Shown: positions 8,302 to 17,425, counted from the first letter of the stretch. The stretch: 64,000 bases of DNA from Fibrobacter sp. UWT2 (GCF_900142545.1 NZ_FRBF01000001.1:186001-250000); one strand, 5' to 3'. Numbers and translations are program-made. The notes: generated by a model from the sequence alone, not told the origin.

Positions 8302-9501
8302 ATGTCATCCTTTGCTAAATGGCTGTTGAACGCGATTCCGCGGGCCCCGAAAAAATCGGGGATTTTGATGGCTGTTTATTTTTGGTGGCTAGATTATTTT
8401 ACTCCGGCGGGTCGCGCATTTGCCTCCTTGTTTTTGCTGGCGATGTTTGCGGGGGCGGTGCCTGGATTTTGGGCGGCCTGGATTTTTGCGGGCATTGATT
8501 TCCTGCTTTTCTTGGGACTTGTCTTTAGCCTATTCGTGACCGCGAAGCGGAGCAAGATTTGGGTTGAAAGCGTGTCGGTGAATCGTGTGCGCGAAGGCGA
8601 AACGGCTACGGTCACGGCGTATGTGGCGGTGCGTTCGACGATTGACTGTGTGACTTTAGGGGCGAATCGTTTGCCGCCCTCGCTTACAGGCTTTGAATCG
8701 GACCGCGCAAAGATTAAGAAGGGCGAGCCGCCGCGCAAAATGGAATGCCAAGTGCGCACGACGCGCCGCGGCTCCTTCATGCTCAATAAGGTCTCGGCGA
8801 ATGTGCCTGAAATTATGGGCCTTTTGCGCTGGCCTTATGGCTTTAATGGCTCGGTAGAATTGCTAGTTTACCCGCGGGCGCTCAAGGTGCAGGAATTTCC
8901 GTTCCTGACGCAGGGCGCTTCGGGCATGGCGTTTGCGCCCTTCTTGATGCCAAGTCTTACTCGCGGCATGAATTTTATCGGTGTGCGGCCTTACCGCGAA
9001 GGCGATTCCCTGCGCGATTTGCACCATAAGGCTTTTGCCCGCTACGGCAAACCTTTTACCAAAGAATTTGAAGTGGAGCGCGGCGCCGGCGTGATTTTGC
9101 TCCTGGACACAGCCACTCCGAATTTCAAGTCGCGACAGTACTTGGAACATGCGATTCGTATGACGGCGGCGGTGGGTGAGTGGCTCTTGGACCGCGAAAT
9201 TCTTGGGCGATTCTTTATCGATAGCGAAGAGATTGCCTTGGATGGCGGTAACGAAAGCCGCAGGAATTTACTGGATGCTTTGGCGCGAATTCCGCCCGCA
9301 TCACTTGCGCATGGAAAACAGCCTGCGCCTTGGGCTCCTGCGGCGCGCCCGATGGATCCGGTGCTTCGCATTGGGCTTTACGAAAACGATGAATCGCTTG
9401 TGAACAAGCATATCGTGGTCGGAACGCAGCCCGCCTCGACCGAAGATAAATTGCTGGTGATTTCGCCTGAAGATTTGGACGGCGAGAGGGTAACACTATG
9501 A
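8302..9501 (+). CDS. DUF58 protein of the MoxR operon
   Basis: A 399-aa DUF58 family protein. Two hydrophobic segments (about residues 35-75) anchor it to the membrane; the DUF58 signature follows as 'NFIGVRPYREGDSLRDLHHKAFARYG', and a VWA-like fold begins at 'GVILLLDTA'. The AAGGA before the ATG is a good ribosome site. DUF58 proteins are partners of MoxR ATPases. The stop overlaps the start of the next gene (ATGA), so the three genes form one operon. Confidence 0.9.
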   Translation: MSSFAKWLLNAIPRAPKKSGILMAVYFWWLDYFTPAGRAFASLFLLAMFAGAVPGFWAAWIFAGIDFLLFLGLVFSLFVTAKRSKIWVESVSVNRVREGETATVTAYVAVRSTIDCVTLGANRLPPSLTGFESDRAKIKKGEPPRKMECQVRTTRRGSFMLNKVSANVPEIMGLLRWPYGFNGSVELLVYPRALKVQEFPFLTQGASGMAFAPFLMPSLTRGMNFIGVRPYREGDSLRDLHHKAFARYGKPFTKEFEVERGAGVILLLDTATPNFKSRQYLEHAIRMTAAVGEWLLDREILGRFFIDSEEIALDGGNESRRNLLDALARIPPASLAHGKQPAPWAPAARPMDPVLRIGLYENDESLVNKHIVVGTQPASTEDKLLVISPEDLDGERVTL

Positions 9502-11558
9502 TGACTAGCGAGAAAGTAGACATTCGCTACGCCTTCAAGGTGTTGTTCCTTTGCTTGGCTTCGGTGAATCTGGGCCATACCTTTGATTTCTTGTGGCTTG
9601 GAATTTTATTTGCTGTCTACTTTGTGGTCATCGGCGTGCTGAATGCGACGCGCCGCCGAGAGTTTGCGAAGCGCCCGCGTTACAACAAGATTTTGGCGTA
9701 CGGGGCGATTGTGCCGCTCGCATTATTCTGGGTGATGACGCCGTCCGTTGAAAACGGCGTGTCGCCTTATTTGATTTTCTTGCCGGGAATTTACTTGCTG
9801 TATTTGGCGGCGTTGCAGGAACGGAGCCGCGGAAACGGTGGCTTTGAAGTCTTTGTCGCCTTCGATGGCGTAGGCGCATTGCTCTTTGGAATGTTCATGG
9901 TGCCGCATGGTTGGGGGATTGTTGGACTTGTCGGATTCTTGCTTGCGCTTTGCGCTTATAGCCGTCGCGGTACAGCGCCTTACAAGTACGGGCTCTTTTT
10001 GCTTGTGATTGCTATACTCAGCGCAATTTCTTACGGCGGTTGGCAACATTGGAAATCGCAGCGCTATCGCTACGGAGCGAAAATGGCCGAAGACTACTAC
10101 CAGCGCGAACGCATGATGGGCTTTGATCCGGTTGCGGCCTTGGGTAGTTTCGGAAGTAATTACAATTCTCGTTACAATAGCCAAGTCGTGTTGCGCGTGT
10201 GGGATAAACAGCCCTCAAGATACTTTAAGGCGGCTAGCTACGAAAAATATGTGGCGGGTATTTGGAAATTGCCGACGTCGTATGCGAAAAAGCTTTACCC
10301 TGCTTATTATCAGGTGGACTATGCTGTGCTTGAGGTGGCGGATTCGCTGACGAAGGCCGATTCCCTGCGCGAAGTGGAACAAATCTGGGTGCAGTCAACG
10401 CTGAATAACTTTGGCTTTGTGTTTGCGCCCTATGGTGTCGTGGGCTTTGCGGCGAAAGATGTGGACTCGTTGACTTATTATGCGGGCGGCATGGTGCAGG
10501 GATTGAATGGTAATGGAAAACGCTCTGACTGGCATTATTTTAAATGCAAGCCTGTCTCGGCGGAGGATGCGCCGGACGCTTGCTCGTTGCCGGATTCCTT
10601 GCTGGCTTCGAGCGAAGGCGACTTGATGGTGGGCGAGCGGTACCTGCCGCTGATTGACACCGTGATTGCGGCGATGCAGTTGCGCGACTCTGCCTCATCG
10701 GATTCGGTTTTGGTGGATTCGGTGGCGCTCGCAAAATCGATGCCAGATTCTCTTGTGTTGCAGAAAATGCTTGCCTATTACCTTGCAAACTTCACCTATT
10801 CGCTTACGGTGCCGGGAATTACGCGTTGGGGTGGCGCGAAGAATGAACCTTTGGCGATTTTCTGGCGCGAAAAGCAAGGCTTCTGCGAATACTATGCGAC
10901 GCTTTCGGCGTTGGTACTTCGCCGTTTGGGAATTCCGGCGCGGTACGTGACGGGCTTTGCAAATCCTGAAATCGTCGAGGGTTTGCCTTATAGCATTTTC
11001 CGCCGCAAGCATTCGCATGCATGGGTCGAAGCGTATGTGGATGGCCGCTGGGTAATCTTCGACCCGACGCCTCCCATTTTGCCGCAGTTTGCACAGACTC
11101 CCAGCTGGTGGAGCGTCAAATGGGAGGGCGTGCGCGGGCGTTTCGCCCGCGTGATGCATGCTCTTAAAGAAGGTGAGTGGCGCCGCGTTGTCGATAGCTG
11201 GCAGAATCAATCGACCGCCCTCTTGGAAAGTCCAATTCTTTATGCGGTGCTGGTGATTCTTGTAGCAGGATTTGCTGGCCGCAAGATATATGTCACATAT
11301 AAATTAAGTTCCAAGAATCGCGCGTATGTCTCGGCGCGGTCTCTGGAATGGGTGAAAAAACTTGACCGCGCTGAGCGGGATTTGACCCGCGTGGGACTCC
11401 GCCGTGAACCCGGCGAAACTGTCGGCAAATTTGCAGCTCGTGTCAAGATAGCGCTCTCACACCTCGCCGAGGAGCAAATCCCTCTTAAAAAGATTCAAAG
11501 AGTGCGCCACGCTTTGCTCACCCTCGACGAATACGAATCGAGCCGCTGGAGACATTAA
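9498..11558 (+). CDS. Membrane transglutaminase-like protein (TgpA/DUF3488 type)
   Basis: A 686-aa integral membrane protein. Several hydrophobic helices fill about residues 10-185, a periplasmic transglutaminase-like domain follows, then a single helix near 580 and a cytoplasmic DUF4129-like tail. The catalytic triad of the fold is present: C463 in 'GFCEYYATL', H507 in 'HAWVEAY' and D522 in 'IFDPTPP'. The start overlaps the DUF58 stop by 4 bp, with GAGGG upstream. The MoxR-DUF58-TgpA set is widespread, and its exact substrate is not established. Heptad-type repeats begin directly after its stop codon. Confidence 0.9.
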   Translation: MMTSEKVDIRYAFKVLFLCLASVNLGHTFDFLWLGILFAVYFVVIGVLNATRRREFAKRPRYNKILAYGAIVPLALFWVMTPSVENGVSPYLIFLPGIYLLYLAALQERSRGNGGFEVFVAFDGVGALLFGMFMVPHGWGIVGLVGFLLALCAYSRRGTAPYKYGLFLLVIAILSAISYGGWQHWKSQRYRYGAKMAEDYYQRERMMGFDPVAALGSFGSNYNSRYNSQVVLRVWDKQPSRYFKAASYEKYVAGIWKLPTSYAKKLYPAYYQVDYAVLEVADSLTKADSLREVEQIWVQSTLNNFGFVFAPYGVVGFAAKDVDSLTYYAGGMVQGLNGNGKRSDWHYFKCKPVSAEDAPDACSLPDSLLASSEGDLMVGERYLPLIDTVIAAMQLRDSASSDSVLVDSVALAKSMPDSLVLQKMLAYYLANFTYSLTVPGITRWGGAKNEPLAIFWREKQGFCEYYATLSALVLRRLGIPARYVTGFANPEIVEGLPYSIFRRKHSHAWVEAYVDGRWVIFDPTPPILPQFAQTPSWWSVKWEGVRGRFARVMHALKEGEWRRVVDSWQNQSTALLESPILYAVLVILVAGFAGRKIYVTYKLSSKNRAYVSARSLEWVKKLDRAERDLTRVGLRREPGETVGKFAARVKIALSHLAEEQIPLKKIQRVRHALLTLDEYESSRWRH

Positions 11559-11560
11559 TT

Positions 11561-11595
11561 ACTGTCTACTTCCGACTTCCTACGGCCTACTGTTT
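11561..11595 (+). repeat. Five-unit 7-bp periodic repeat
   Basis: Five consecutive 7-mers ACTGTCT, ACTTCCG, ACTTCCT, ACGGCCT and ACTGTTT lie between the transglutaminase gene and dapB. The same unit family recurs at 13489. Confidence 0.7.
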
Positions 11596-11628
11596 TTCTA
11601 TCTTTCCTCCCAAAAACTAGGAGTTATT

Positions 11629-12459
11629 ATGTCTGTACAAGTGATGGTAAATGGTATTCCGGGCAACATGGGCCGCATTGTGGCCGAAACCTGCGTGGCC
11701 CGCGGTCTCGAACTCGTCCCGTATTCTCTGACGGGTGAAATTATCGTTGAAAACGAAGCCGAAGTCGCCGGCAAGACCATCCAACTTTTGAAGCCGAGCA
11801 ATCGCGAAGCTCGCATTGGCGAAGTTCTTGAAAAGTACCCGAACGTCATTTGCATTGACTATACGCATCCGACGGCCGTGAATGACAACGCCGCTTTCTA
11901 CGTCAAGCACAAGATTCCGTTCGTGATGGGCACCACCGGCGGCGACCGCGAAGCTCTCGCCAAGCTCGTTGCCGATGCAAATCACCCGAGCGTGATTGCT
12001 CCGAATATGGCAAAGCAGATTGTCGCTTTCCAGACGATGATTGAATATCTGGCTAAGGAATTCCCGACAGCCTTCCGCGGCTACAAACTCTCCGTGGTCG
12101 AAAGCCACCAGAAGACCAAGGCTGACACCAGCGGTACCGCACGCGCCGTGGTGGGTGACTTCCAGAAGATGGGTTTTGACTTCACCGTCGATGACATCGA
12201 AAAGGTCCGTGACGAAAAGGAACAGATGGAACGCATGCATGTGCCCGAAGAATACCTCGGCGGTCACGCTTTCCACACCTACAGCCTCGACAGCGCCGAT
12301 GGCACGGTTCACTTTGAATTCCAGCACAATGTCTGCGGCCGTAAGATTTACGCCGAAGGTACTGTGGATGCTGTGAACTTCCTCGCTTGCCACATTGCAA
12401 ACGGAACGGCCAAGCCCTTCAACATGATGGACGTGCTCCGCTCCGGCAAGATGAGATAA
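11629..12459 (+). CDS. dapB: 4-hydroxy-tetrahydrodipicolinate reductase
   Basis: Second committed step of the diaminopimelate/lysine pathway: reduces the dipicolinate precursor with NAD(P)H. It is 276 aa and of the longer form that resembles plant DapB. The nucleotide-binding loop is 'NGIPGNMGR', followed by 'MGTTGGDREAL' and the substrate loop 'VESHQKTKADTSGTA', which carries the catalytic His-Lys region. AGGAG lies 7 bp before the ATG. The stop TAA directly abuts the ATG of an ABC-type permease, which has no obvious link to lysine synthesis. Confidence 0.93.
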   Translation: MSVQVMVNGIPGNMGRIVAETCVARGLELVPYSLTGEIIVENEAEVAGKTIQLLKPSNREARIGEVLEKYPNVICIDYTHPTAVNDNAAFYVKHKIPFVMGTTGGDREALAKLVADANHPSVIAPNMAKQIVAFQTMIEYLAKEFPTAFRGYKLSVVESHQKTKADTSGTARAVVGDFQKMGFDFTVDDIEKVRDEKEQMERMHVPEEYLGGHAFHTYSLDSADGTVHFEFQHNVCGRKIYAEGTVDAVNFLACHIANGTAKPFNMMDVLRSGKMR

Positions 12460-13476
12460 ATGCGCTCCTATATCCTCCGCCGCTTACTTTTGATGATCCC
12501 GACCCTCATCGGGATTTCTCTGGTATGCTTTATCCTTATCCAGCTGTTGCCGGGTGGACCTGTGGAGGAAATGATTTCGCGTGCGCAGCAAGCCGCTGCC
12601 ATGAAGGGCGGGGTAGATGCCTCCAAGGCACTCTCGCCCGATCAGATTGCGCAAATCCAGGCGTACTTCGGTTTTGACCAACCCGCCTGGAAGCGTTATC
12701 TGACTTGGCTCTGGAACGTTCTGCACCTGGACTTGGGCTCAAGCTATACTTACGGGCTCCCTGTGTGGGACGTGATTACGAGCCGTTTCCCGATTTCGCT
12801 GTTCTTTGGTATTACTTCGTTTTTCTTGAGTTACCTGGTCTGCATTCCGCTTGGCCTCTGGAAGGCGGTGCATCACGGGAGCAAGCTGGATTCCCTTTCT
12901 TCGGGCGTGATTTTCTCGGGCTACGTGATGCCGGGTTACGCTCTCGGTATTTTGCTCATTATCTTCTTGGCGGGAGGTTCGTACCTTGACATTTTCCCGC
13001 TGGGTGGCCTCACGAGCGATGACTTCGAGGACTTTACCTTCTTCGAAAAAATTGTGGACCTAGGACACCATTTGATTCTGCCGATTTTCTGCTACATGAT
13101 TAGCGAATTCGCGTTCCTGACGTTCCTCATGAAAAACTCCGCGCTGGAAGAACTCGGCAAGGACTACATGCGTACCGCCCTTGCGAAGGGCATGAGCTTT
13201 AACCAGGCACTCGTTCGCCACGCTCTCCGTAACGCCCTCATCCCGATTGCCACGCGCCTTTCCGAAATTTGCACCTTGATGTTTGCGGGCGCACTCCTTA
13301 TCGAAAAGGTCTTCGATATCGACGGCATGGGCCTACTTTACTACAACTCCATGGTGAACCGCGACTACAACGTGGTCATGGGCGTCATCTTCCTCAGCAG
13401 CTTGATGGCGATGATTGGCCGCCTTTTCAGCGATATCCTCTACACGCTCGTAGACCCGCGCATCAAATTCTCGTAG
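12460..13476 (+). CDS. Peptide-type ABC transporter permease (YejB-like), orphan
   Basis: Inner-membrane permease of the dipeptide/oligopeptide importer class, 338 aa. The N-terminal helix and motif 'RRLLLMIPTLIGISLVCFIL', the insertion of YejB/microcin C type permeases (about residues 40-75, rich in Gln and Ala), and the coupling loop 'EELGKDYMRTALAKGMSFNQALVRHALRN' that contacts the ATPase are all visible. It begins immediately after the dapB stop. No partner permease, ATPase or binding protein is nearby, so the rest of the transporter must be elsewhere. A 7-bp repeat array follows the gene. Confidence 0.88.
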   Translation: MRSYILRRLLLMIPTLIGISLVCFILIQLLPGGPVEEMISRAQQAAAMKGGVDASKALSPDQIAQIQAYFGFDQPAWKRYLTWLWNVLHLDLGSSYTYGLPVWDVITSRFPISLFFGITSFFLSYLVCIPLGLWKAVHHGSKLDSLSSGVIFSGYVMPGYALGILLIIFLAGGSYLDIFPLGGLTSDDFEDFTFFEKIVDLGHHLILPIFCYMISEFAFLTFLMKNSALEELGKDYMRTALAKGMSFNQALVRHALRNALIPIATRLSEICTLMFAGALLIEKVFDIDGMGLLYYNSMVNRDYNVVMGVIFLSSLMAMIGRLFSDILYTLVDPRIKFS

Positions 13477-13488
13477 ATGGTCTTGTTT

Positions 13489-13543
13489 ACTAACCCTAAA
13501 CACTAACCACTGCCTACTGTCTACTTCCTACTGTCTACTAAAT
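13489..13543 (+). repeat. 7-bp periodic repeat array upstream of the sugar kinase gene
   Basis: Six contiguous 7-mers ACTAACC, ACTGCCT, ACTGTCT, ACTTCCT, ACTGTCT and ACTAAAT (13502-13543), with another ACTAACC and a six-base relic just before. The array ends 3 bp before a TATATT -10 element, so it occupies the likely upstream promoter region of the next gene. Confidence 0.75.
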
Positions 13544-13546
13544 AAC

Positions 13547-13552
13547 TATATT
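13547..13552 (+). promoter_or_regulatory. TATATT -10 element of a probable leaderless mRNA
   Basis: TATATT is 7 nt before the ATG at 13560; the gap is AAAAAAC. No Shine-Dalgarno is present. The -35 region would fall within the 7-bp repeat array. Confidence 0.55.
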
Positions 13553-13559
13553 AAAAAAC

Positions 13560-14573
13560 ATGAGTAACGAAATTGTTTCGCCAGTTATTGAAAAGTATTT
13601 GAAGTCCCGCGGCTATGCCGATTACGAAATAACCCCTATTGCCGGTGCCGGTTCGGGTCGTAAGTATTACCGAATTGCCTCCGGTAAGCAGAGCGCCGTG
13701 CTGCAGGTTTCTGCCTCGGTCGATGATGATTTTAAGCGTTTTGTGGATTATGCCGAAGCATTCAACTCTTTCGGACTTCCGGTTCCCAAGATTTATTGCG
13801 TAGACGAAGCCTCTTGCTCCGTACTTCAAGAAAACCTGGGCGCACACAATTTGCTCGACAATATTGTTTCGCCGGGTTCCGAAAAGAAGACGGGCAACGT
13901 TCGTATTCTCTACCCCGAAGTCATCGATTCCTTGATCAAGTGGCAGAACATTTCCCGCTCGCTTTTCAGCTCTCGTTCCGACCTCTGGCTGCGTCGCTTC
14001 GATTTCGCCGCTCTCAAGTGGGAAACCGACTACTTTACTGAAAACTACCTGAAGAATTTCAAGGGCATTCAGGAAATTCCTGAATACGTGCGTCAGTTCT
14101 ATTCCTTGATTGCTGTTTCTGTGGAAGCTCAGCATAAGGTGTTGATGCATCGCGATTTCCAGAGCCAGAACATCATGGTGAAGCCGAATTCCGAAATCGC
14201 CTTTGTGGATTTCCAGGGCGCTCGCCGCGGTGCCATGTTCTATGACTTGGCCTCTCTCTTGTGGGATCCGTACGTAGAACTTTCTCTGACCGAAATCAAG
14301 GACTTCTTTGAATACTGGCGCGTTTCTTATCGCGAAACCAAGACCTACACCAAGGATGACGCTTGGGAAGCCTTTATTCACGCTAGCTTGCAGCGCGTGA
14401 TGCAGGCCATGGGCGCCTACTGCTTCTTGAGCAAGGTCAAGGGAATCCAGAAGTTTGAACAGTACATTGAACCGGGTAAGCGTCAGCTGCGTGTTGTCTT
14501 TGATGAGTTCAAGAAGATGGCCAAGGCTACTTCGCCAAAGGTCTTTGACTTCATGGACAACGCACTGGTATAA
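13560..14573 (+). CDS. Aminoglycoside-phosphotransferase-fold sugar kinase (AmgK-like)
   Basis: A 337-aa kinase of the APH fold, closest in pattern to AmgK, the anomeric kinase for N-acetylmuramate/N-acetylglucosamine in cell-wall recycling. The glycine-rich ATP loop 'GAGSGRKYYRI' is near residue 29, the catalytic motif is H197-R-D199-F-Q-S-Q-N204 and the metal-binding D217 is in 'DFQGAR'. AmgK normally works with the nucleotidyltransferase MurU, which is not adjacent here. Instead the next gene, starting at the base after the stop, encodes a PTS IIA-like protein. Sugar specificity is inferred. Confidence 0.8.
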   Translation: MSNEIVSPVIEKYLKSRGYADYEITPIAGAGSGRKYYRIASGKQSAVLQVSASVDDDFKRFVDYAEAFNSFGLPVPKIYCVDEASCSVLQENLGAHNLLDNIVSPGSEKKTGNVRILYPEVIDSLIKWQNISRSLFSSRSDLWLRRFDFAALKWETDYFTENYLKNFKGIQEIPEYVRQFYSLIAVSVEAQHKVLMHRDFQSQNIMVKPNSEIAFVDFQGARRGAMFYDLASLLWDPYVELSLTEIKDFFEYWRVSYRETKTYTKDDAWEAFIHASLQRVMQAMGAYCFLSKVKGIQKFEQYIEPGKRQLRVVFDEFKKMAKATSPKVFDFMDNALV

Positions 14574-15002
14574 ATGCAACCGATTTACGTAAAACATTAT
14601 GCAGAACCCGAGTCCTTCGCAAGGGCTTTGGGTTTTGCTTACGATGCCTTGGTTCATGGCCCGGTCAAGTTTGATGCCATGGAAACATGGAAGTCTCTTT
14701 CGGAACGAGTGTCCCAGGGAATTTACATGGGCGAGGGCTTGCTCTTGCCGCATACGCGTGTGTCGGGACTTCCGCAACCGCTGTTTGCTTTTGCGGTTTG
14801 CCCGAAGGGCTTTACTGACATTGCTGTGAAAGCGGGCCAAGTGCCGCAGTACATTTGCCTGTTGCTTTCTCCGGCGGAGTCTGCAACGTGTCATACGCAG
14901 TTTATCGCCAACATTGCTCGCAAACTGCTGAATCCGCAGTGGCGTGCCCAGGCGTTGGATGCAAAAACCCCCGAACAGCTGAACGCGCTGTTCGAGGAAT
15001 AA
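14574..15002 (+). CDS. PTS EIIA type-2 (fructose/mannitol, PtsN-like) domain protein
   Basis: A 142-aa single-domain protein with the fold signature of PTS IIA type-2 proteins. The phosphorylatable residue is H60 in 'GLLLPHTRVSGL', equivalent to 'ALPHAR' in PtsN/FruA. It begins directly after the kinase stop, so the two are translated together. No PTS permease (IIB/IIC), enzyme I or HPr is in the window, so a regulatory role like that of PtsN, perhaps controlling the sugar kinase, is more likely than transport. That role is inference. Convergent with the Wzi-like gene, 18 bp apart. Confidence 0.7.
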   Translation: MQPIYVKHYAEPESFARALGFAYDALVHGPVKFDAMETWKSLSERVSQGIYMGEGLLLPHTRVSGLPQPLFAFAVCPKGFTDIAVKAGQVPQYICLLLSPAESATCHTQFIANIARKLLNPQWRAQALDAKTPEQLNALFEE

Positions 15003-15020
15003 AAATCTTTCGCAAAATTG

Positions 15021-16466
15021 TTAGTACTGGAAGCTTCCGCCCACCATGGCGCGGAAGCCTTCGTAATCGCCGAAGTAACGGTCATATCTCGCGCGGAAGG
15101 TCATCCATTCCCACGGCTTGATTTCGATTTTGCCACCGAGTTCCACGTAGTGCAAGGTGGTGTTGTCGTTCAAGAACTTCTTGTCGGTGGCGCTTTCGGG
15201 CGTGTGCATGTCGGTGATGTTGCCGCCGAAGGCGGTGTCTTTGGCAACGGCGCTTGCGTGCAGCGTTCCCTTGAACAGGGCGTCTTTTAAGAAGCCGCTT
15301 TCAACCTTGTAAAGTCCGCAGACTTCGCTATAAACTTCCTGACTGTTCGGACCGAGATCGGTGCCGAGGCTCTGAGAATAACTGCGGTACGTGTAGCCAC
15401 CGCCCTTGTGGTGCGTGTATACCCACGGTTCTACGCGGGTGTATTCCAAGTACCAGTTCCAAAGCGTGCTGCCGAGCTTAAGGCTGTCGCGGGCGACGCC
15501 GACCGAGGTGGCCCACTTGTTGCCCCACCAGCCGTCATCAAACATGCTCGTAGGGGACTTCATGTCATCCCACAAAAGTTCTCCGTAAAATTCCCAATGC
15601 GAAATTGTCTTCACGCTCAAATCGAATGCGAGCGAAATGTTGTCCTGGTCGCCCTGCAGGTGTTCCTGGAAAACGTAAGGAATGAAGGGTATCACATAGG
15701 CCCATTCAAATTCGCGACCGGTGCTGTCAGCATCTTCGTTCGGGTTCGGGAACTCTTCGGTGGTACTTCCATAGAGCGCAGTTTCCGAAAGGCCCAGCGT
15801 GATATTCTTGGGTAAGTTCAAGTCCAAGCGGTGTACGTGCATGTATTTGCCAAAGTTTTTCTTCTCGAAAAGTTTCATGGCGTACTGCGTGTAAACAATC
15901 GGGCCTAATTCAAATTGGTAGCCGAAATACGGCGTAGGAGCGGGCTCGTAAATGCGGCTTGTCGAATCTTGCCACGGACGGTAATTGCCCTGTTCGCCGC
16001 GTAAAATCACGTGGTTGCGGCGGGCGGGGCCCATGCTCAGGTAATCGAAACCGGCTAGGAGCCTGACTGCGTCTAAATCGTAGCTAGCGCTTGCAGTAAA
16101 GATGTCCCAAGTGCGTTTGTTGTCGCTCTGCTTGTTGTAGGGGATACCTTCGCTCGGATTGTAAAAGTGGTCGTAGATTTCCTTATTCGTGTGGTCCGTG
16201 CTCACCTTGACGCGGGCGTTGAACAGGAATCGTTCTGTGAAATGACCGTTCAGGAATAAGCGCACTGAAGCCGAATTGTCGTAATGCGTCGGTGCGTTCG
16301 TCAGGTTCGTAATCGCAAGGGAGTCGACCAACTGCGCACCAATATTCACCTCGTGGTGATGCGCGGAATCGCTGAACGTAATATGCGGATTAGCCCATGC
16401 AGCGGTAAGCGCTGCAAGTGTGACTAAAACCGTTGTTTTACAAGAACTCTTCATAATCCTTACCAT
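15021..16466 (-). CDS. Wzi-family outer-membrane beta-barrel protein
   Basis: A 481-aa outer-membrane protein. The signal peptide ends near 'AAWA-NP'; the rest alternates aromatic beta-strands and ends in an aromatic residue (FQY), as outer-membrane barrels do. The core 'MGPARRNHVILRG', 'APTPYFGYQFELGPIVYTQY', 'HRLDLNLPKNITLGLSETALYG' and 'WEFYGELLWDD' follows the Wzi capsule-assembly family, lectin-like barrels that help attach capsule to the surface. It is the last gene of a four-gene minus-strand unit with three glycosyltransferases, which supports a role with exported polysaccharide. GAAGG lies 7 bp before the ATG at 16466; ATG 16454 is an alternative. Confidence 0.75.
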   Translation of the reverse strand: MVRIMKSSCKTTVLVTLAALTAAWANPHITFSDSAHHHEVNIGAQLVDSLAITNLTNAPTHYDNSASVRLFLNGHFTERFLFNARVKVSTDHTNKEIYDHFYNPSEGIPYNKQSDNKRTWDIFTASASYDLDAVRLLAGFDYLSMGPARRNHVILRGEQGNYRPWQDSTSRIYEPAPTPYFGYQFELGPIVYTQYAMKLFEKKNFGKYMHVHRLDLNLPKNITLGLSETALYGSTTEEFPNPNEDADSTGREFEWAYVIPFIPYVFQEHLQGDQDNISLAFDLSVKTISHWEFYGELLWDDMKSPTSMFDDGWWGNKWATSVGVARDSLKLGSTLWNWYLEYTRVEPWVYTHHKGGGYTYRSYSQSLGTDLGPNSQEVYSEVCGLYKVESGFLKDALFKGTLHASAVAKDTAFGGNITDMHTPESATDKKFLNDNTTLHYVELGGKIEIKPWEWMTFRARYDRYFGDYEGFRAMVGGSFQY

Positions 16467-17425
16467 AAAGCAGCCTTCAACAAGGCCAAGTGGTGCACAA
16501 GGTACTTTCTCTTTTCGCTGGAACCGATGTGCGGAATTGCCGACGCAATTCGTATAGAACTGCGCAAAATGCGGAATCCCTTCGAAAGCAAAAGTCCGTG
16601 CAATCCGAAGTGCTTTTTAAATACATATTGCTGGGCGCGGTCGTGTTGCAAGGCGCGGCTAGTATTGCTTTGTGCAGAACCGCCACCCAAGTGCGTAAGC
16701 TCGATATCTTTGCAAATAAAGAATCGCGCGCCAATTTTGCGGGCGCGCAAAGCGAGGTCCGCATCTTCGTAATACATGAAAATCTTTTCGTCGAAGAAAG
16801 TGCCTTCGCTGGTCAGGGCATCGTAAAGCTCTTTGCTGAACATCCAGCATACGCCACTGAGCCAGTTCGTTTCCAAAAGGTTTTCTTGAGTTGTCTTGCT
16901 CGGCTGGCCTTGCAAAATTTCGGCGGCACCTTCTTCGTTGCGGAGCGCGTTCGTGAAAAACTTCAGACTTCCGATTCCCTCGGGGCCAAGGCCTGCAAAG
17001 TAATTCGGCTGGTCGCTGCCGTCTCTGTTCTTGGTGCTCGGTGCTATAACGGCATAAGCATTTCCACTTTCGCGAGCGAACGCTTCTGCCTTCTCCCATG
17101 CTTTTTGCATGCGGGGGAGCATGTTCGGCAAGAATCGGGTGTCGTTGTTCAGCAGGCAAATCGAATCAAACGGTTCTTTGTCGCCAAGCAAACCCTTAAT
17201 CGCCAAATTGTTGGCTGCTCCGAATCCAAGATTCTTGTCGCTCGGGTAAACATGAAATGTCGGGAATTCCTTGCGCAGGTTTTCTACCGTGCCGTCGGAA
17301 CTGGCGTTGTCGGCGATGGCGACTACGAAATGCTCGCTGTCCGTGAGCTGTGCTGCCATGTCGCTCAGGCAGTTTCGGGTCATTTCCCACCCGTTGAAAG
17401 TCACTAGAATGACGGCGGTTCTCAT
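16460..17425 (-). CDS. Family 2 glycosyltransferase (rhamnosyltransferase-like)
   Basis: A 321-aa GT2 enzyme. 'AVILVTFNGWEMTRNCL' starts the GT-A fold, 'ADNASSDGTVENL' binds the nucleotide sugar, 'NLGFGAANNLAI' and 'LLNNDTRF' (the D-x-D-like metal site) follow, and 'YYEDADLALRARKIG' is the acceptor-site motif common in rhamnosyltransferase-like WbbL/RfbN enzymes. Overlaps the upstream GT4 by 4 bp (ATGA) and the downstream Wzi-like gene by 7 bp, so all are co-translated. Donor sugar unknown. Confidence 0.88.
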   Translation of the reverse strand: MRTAVILVTFNGWEMTRNCLSDMAAQLTDSEHFVVAIADNASSDGTVENLRKEFPTFHVYPSDKNLGFGAANNLAIKGLLGDKEPFDSICLLNNDTRFLPNMLPRMQKAWEKAEAFARESGNAYAVIAPSTKNRDGSDQPNYFAGLGPEGIGSLKFFTNALRNEEGAAEILQGQPSKTTQENLLETNWLSGVCWMFSKELYDALTSEGTFFDEKIFMYYEDADLALRARKIGARFFICKDIELTHLGGGSAQSNTSRALQHDRAQQYVFKKHFGLHGLLLSKGFRILRSSIRIASAIPHIGSSEKRKYLVHHLALLKAALW

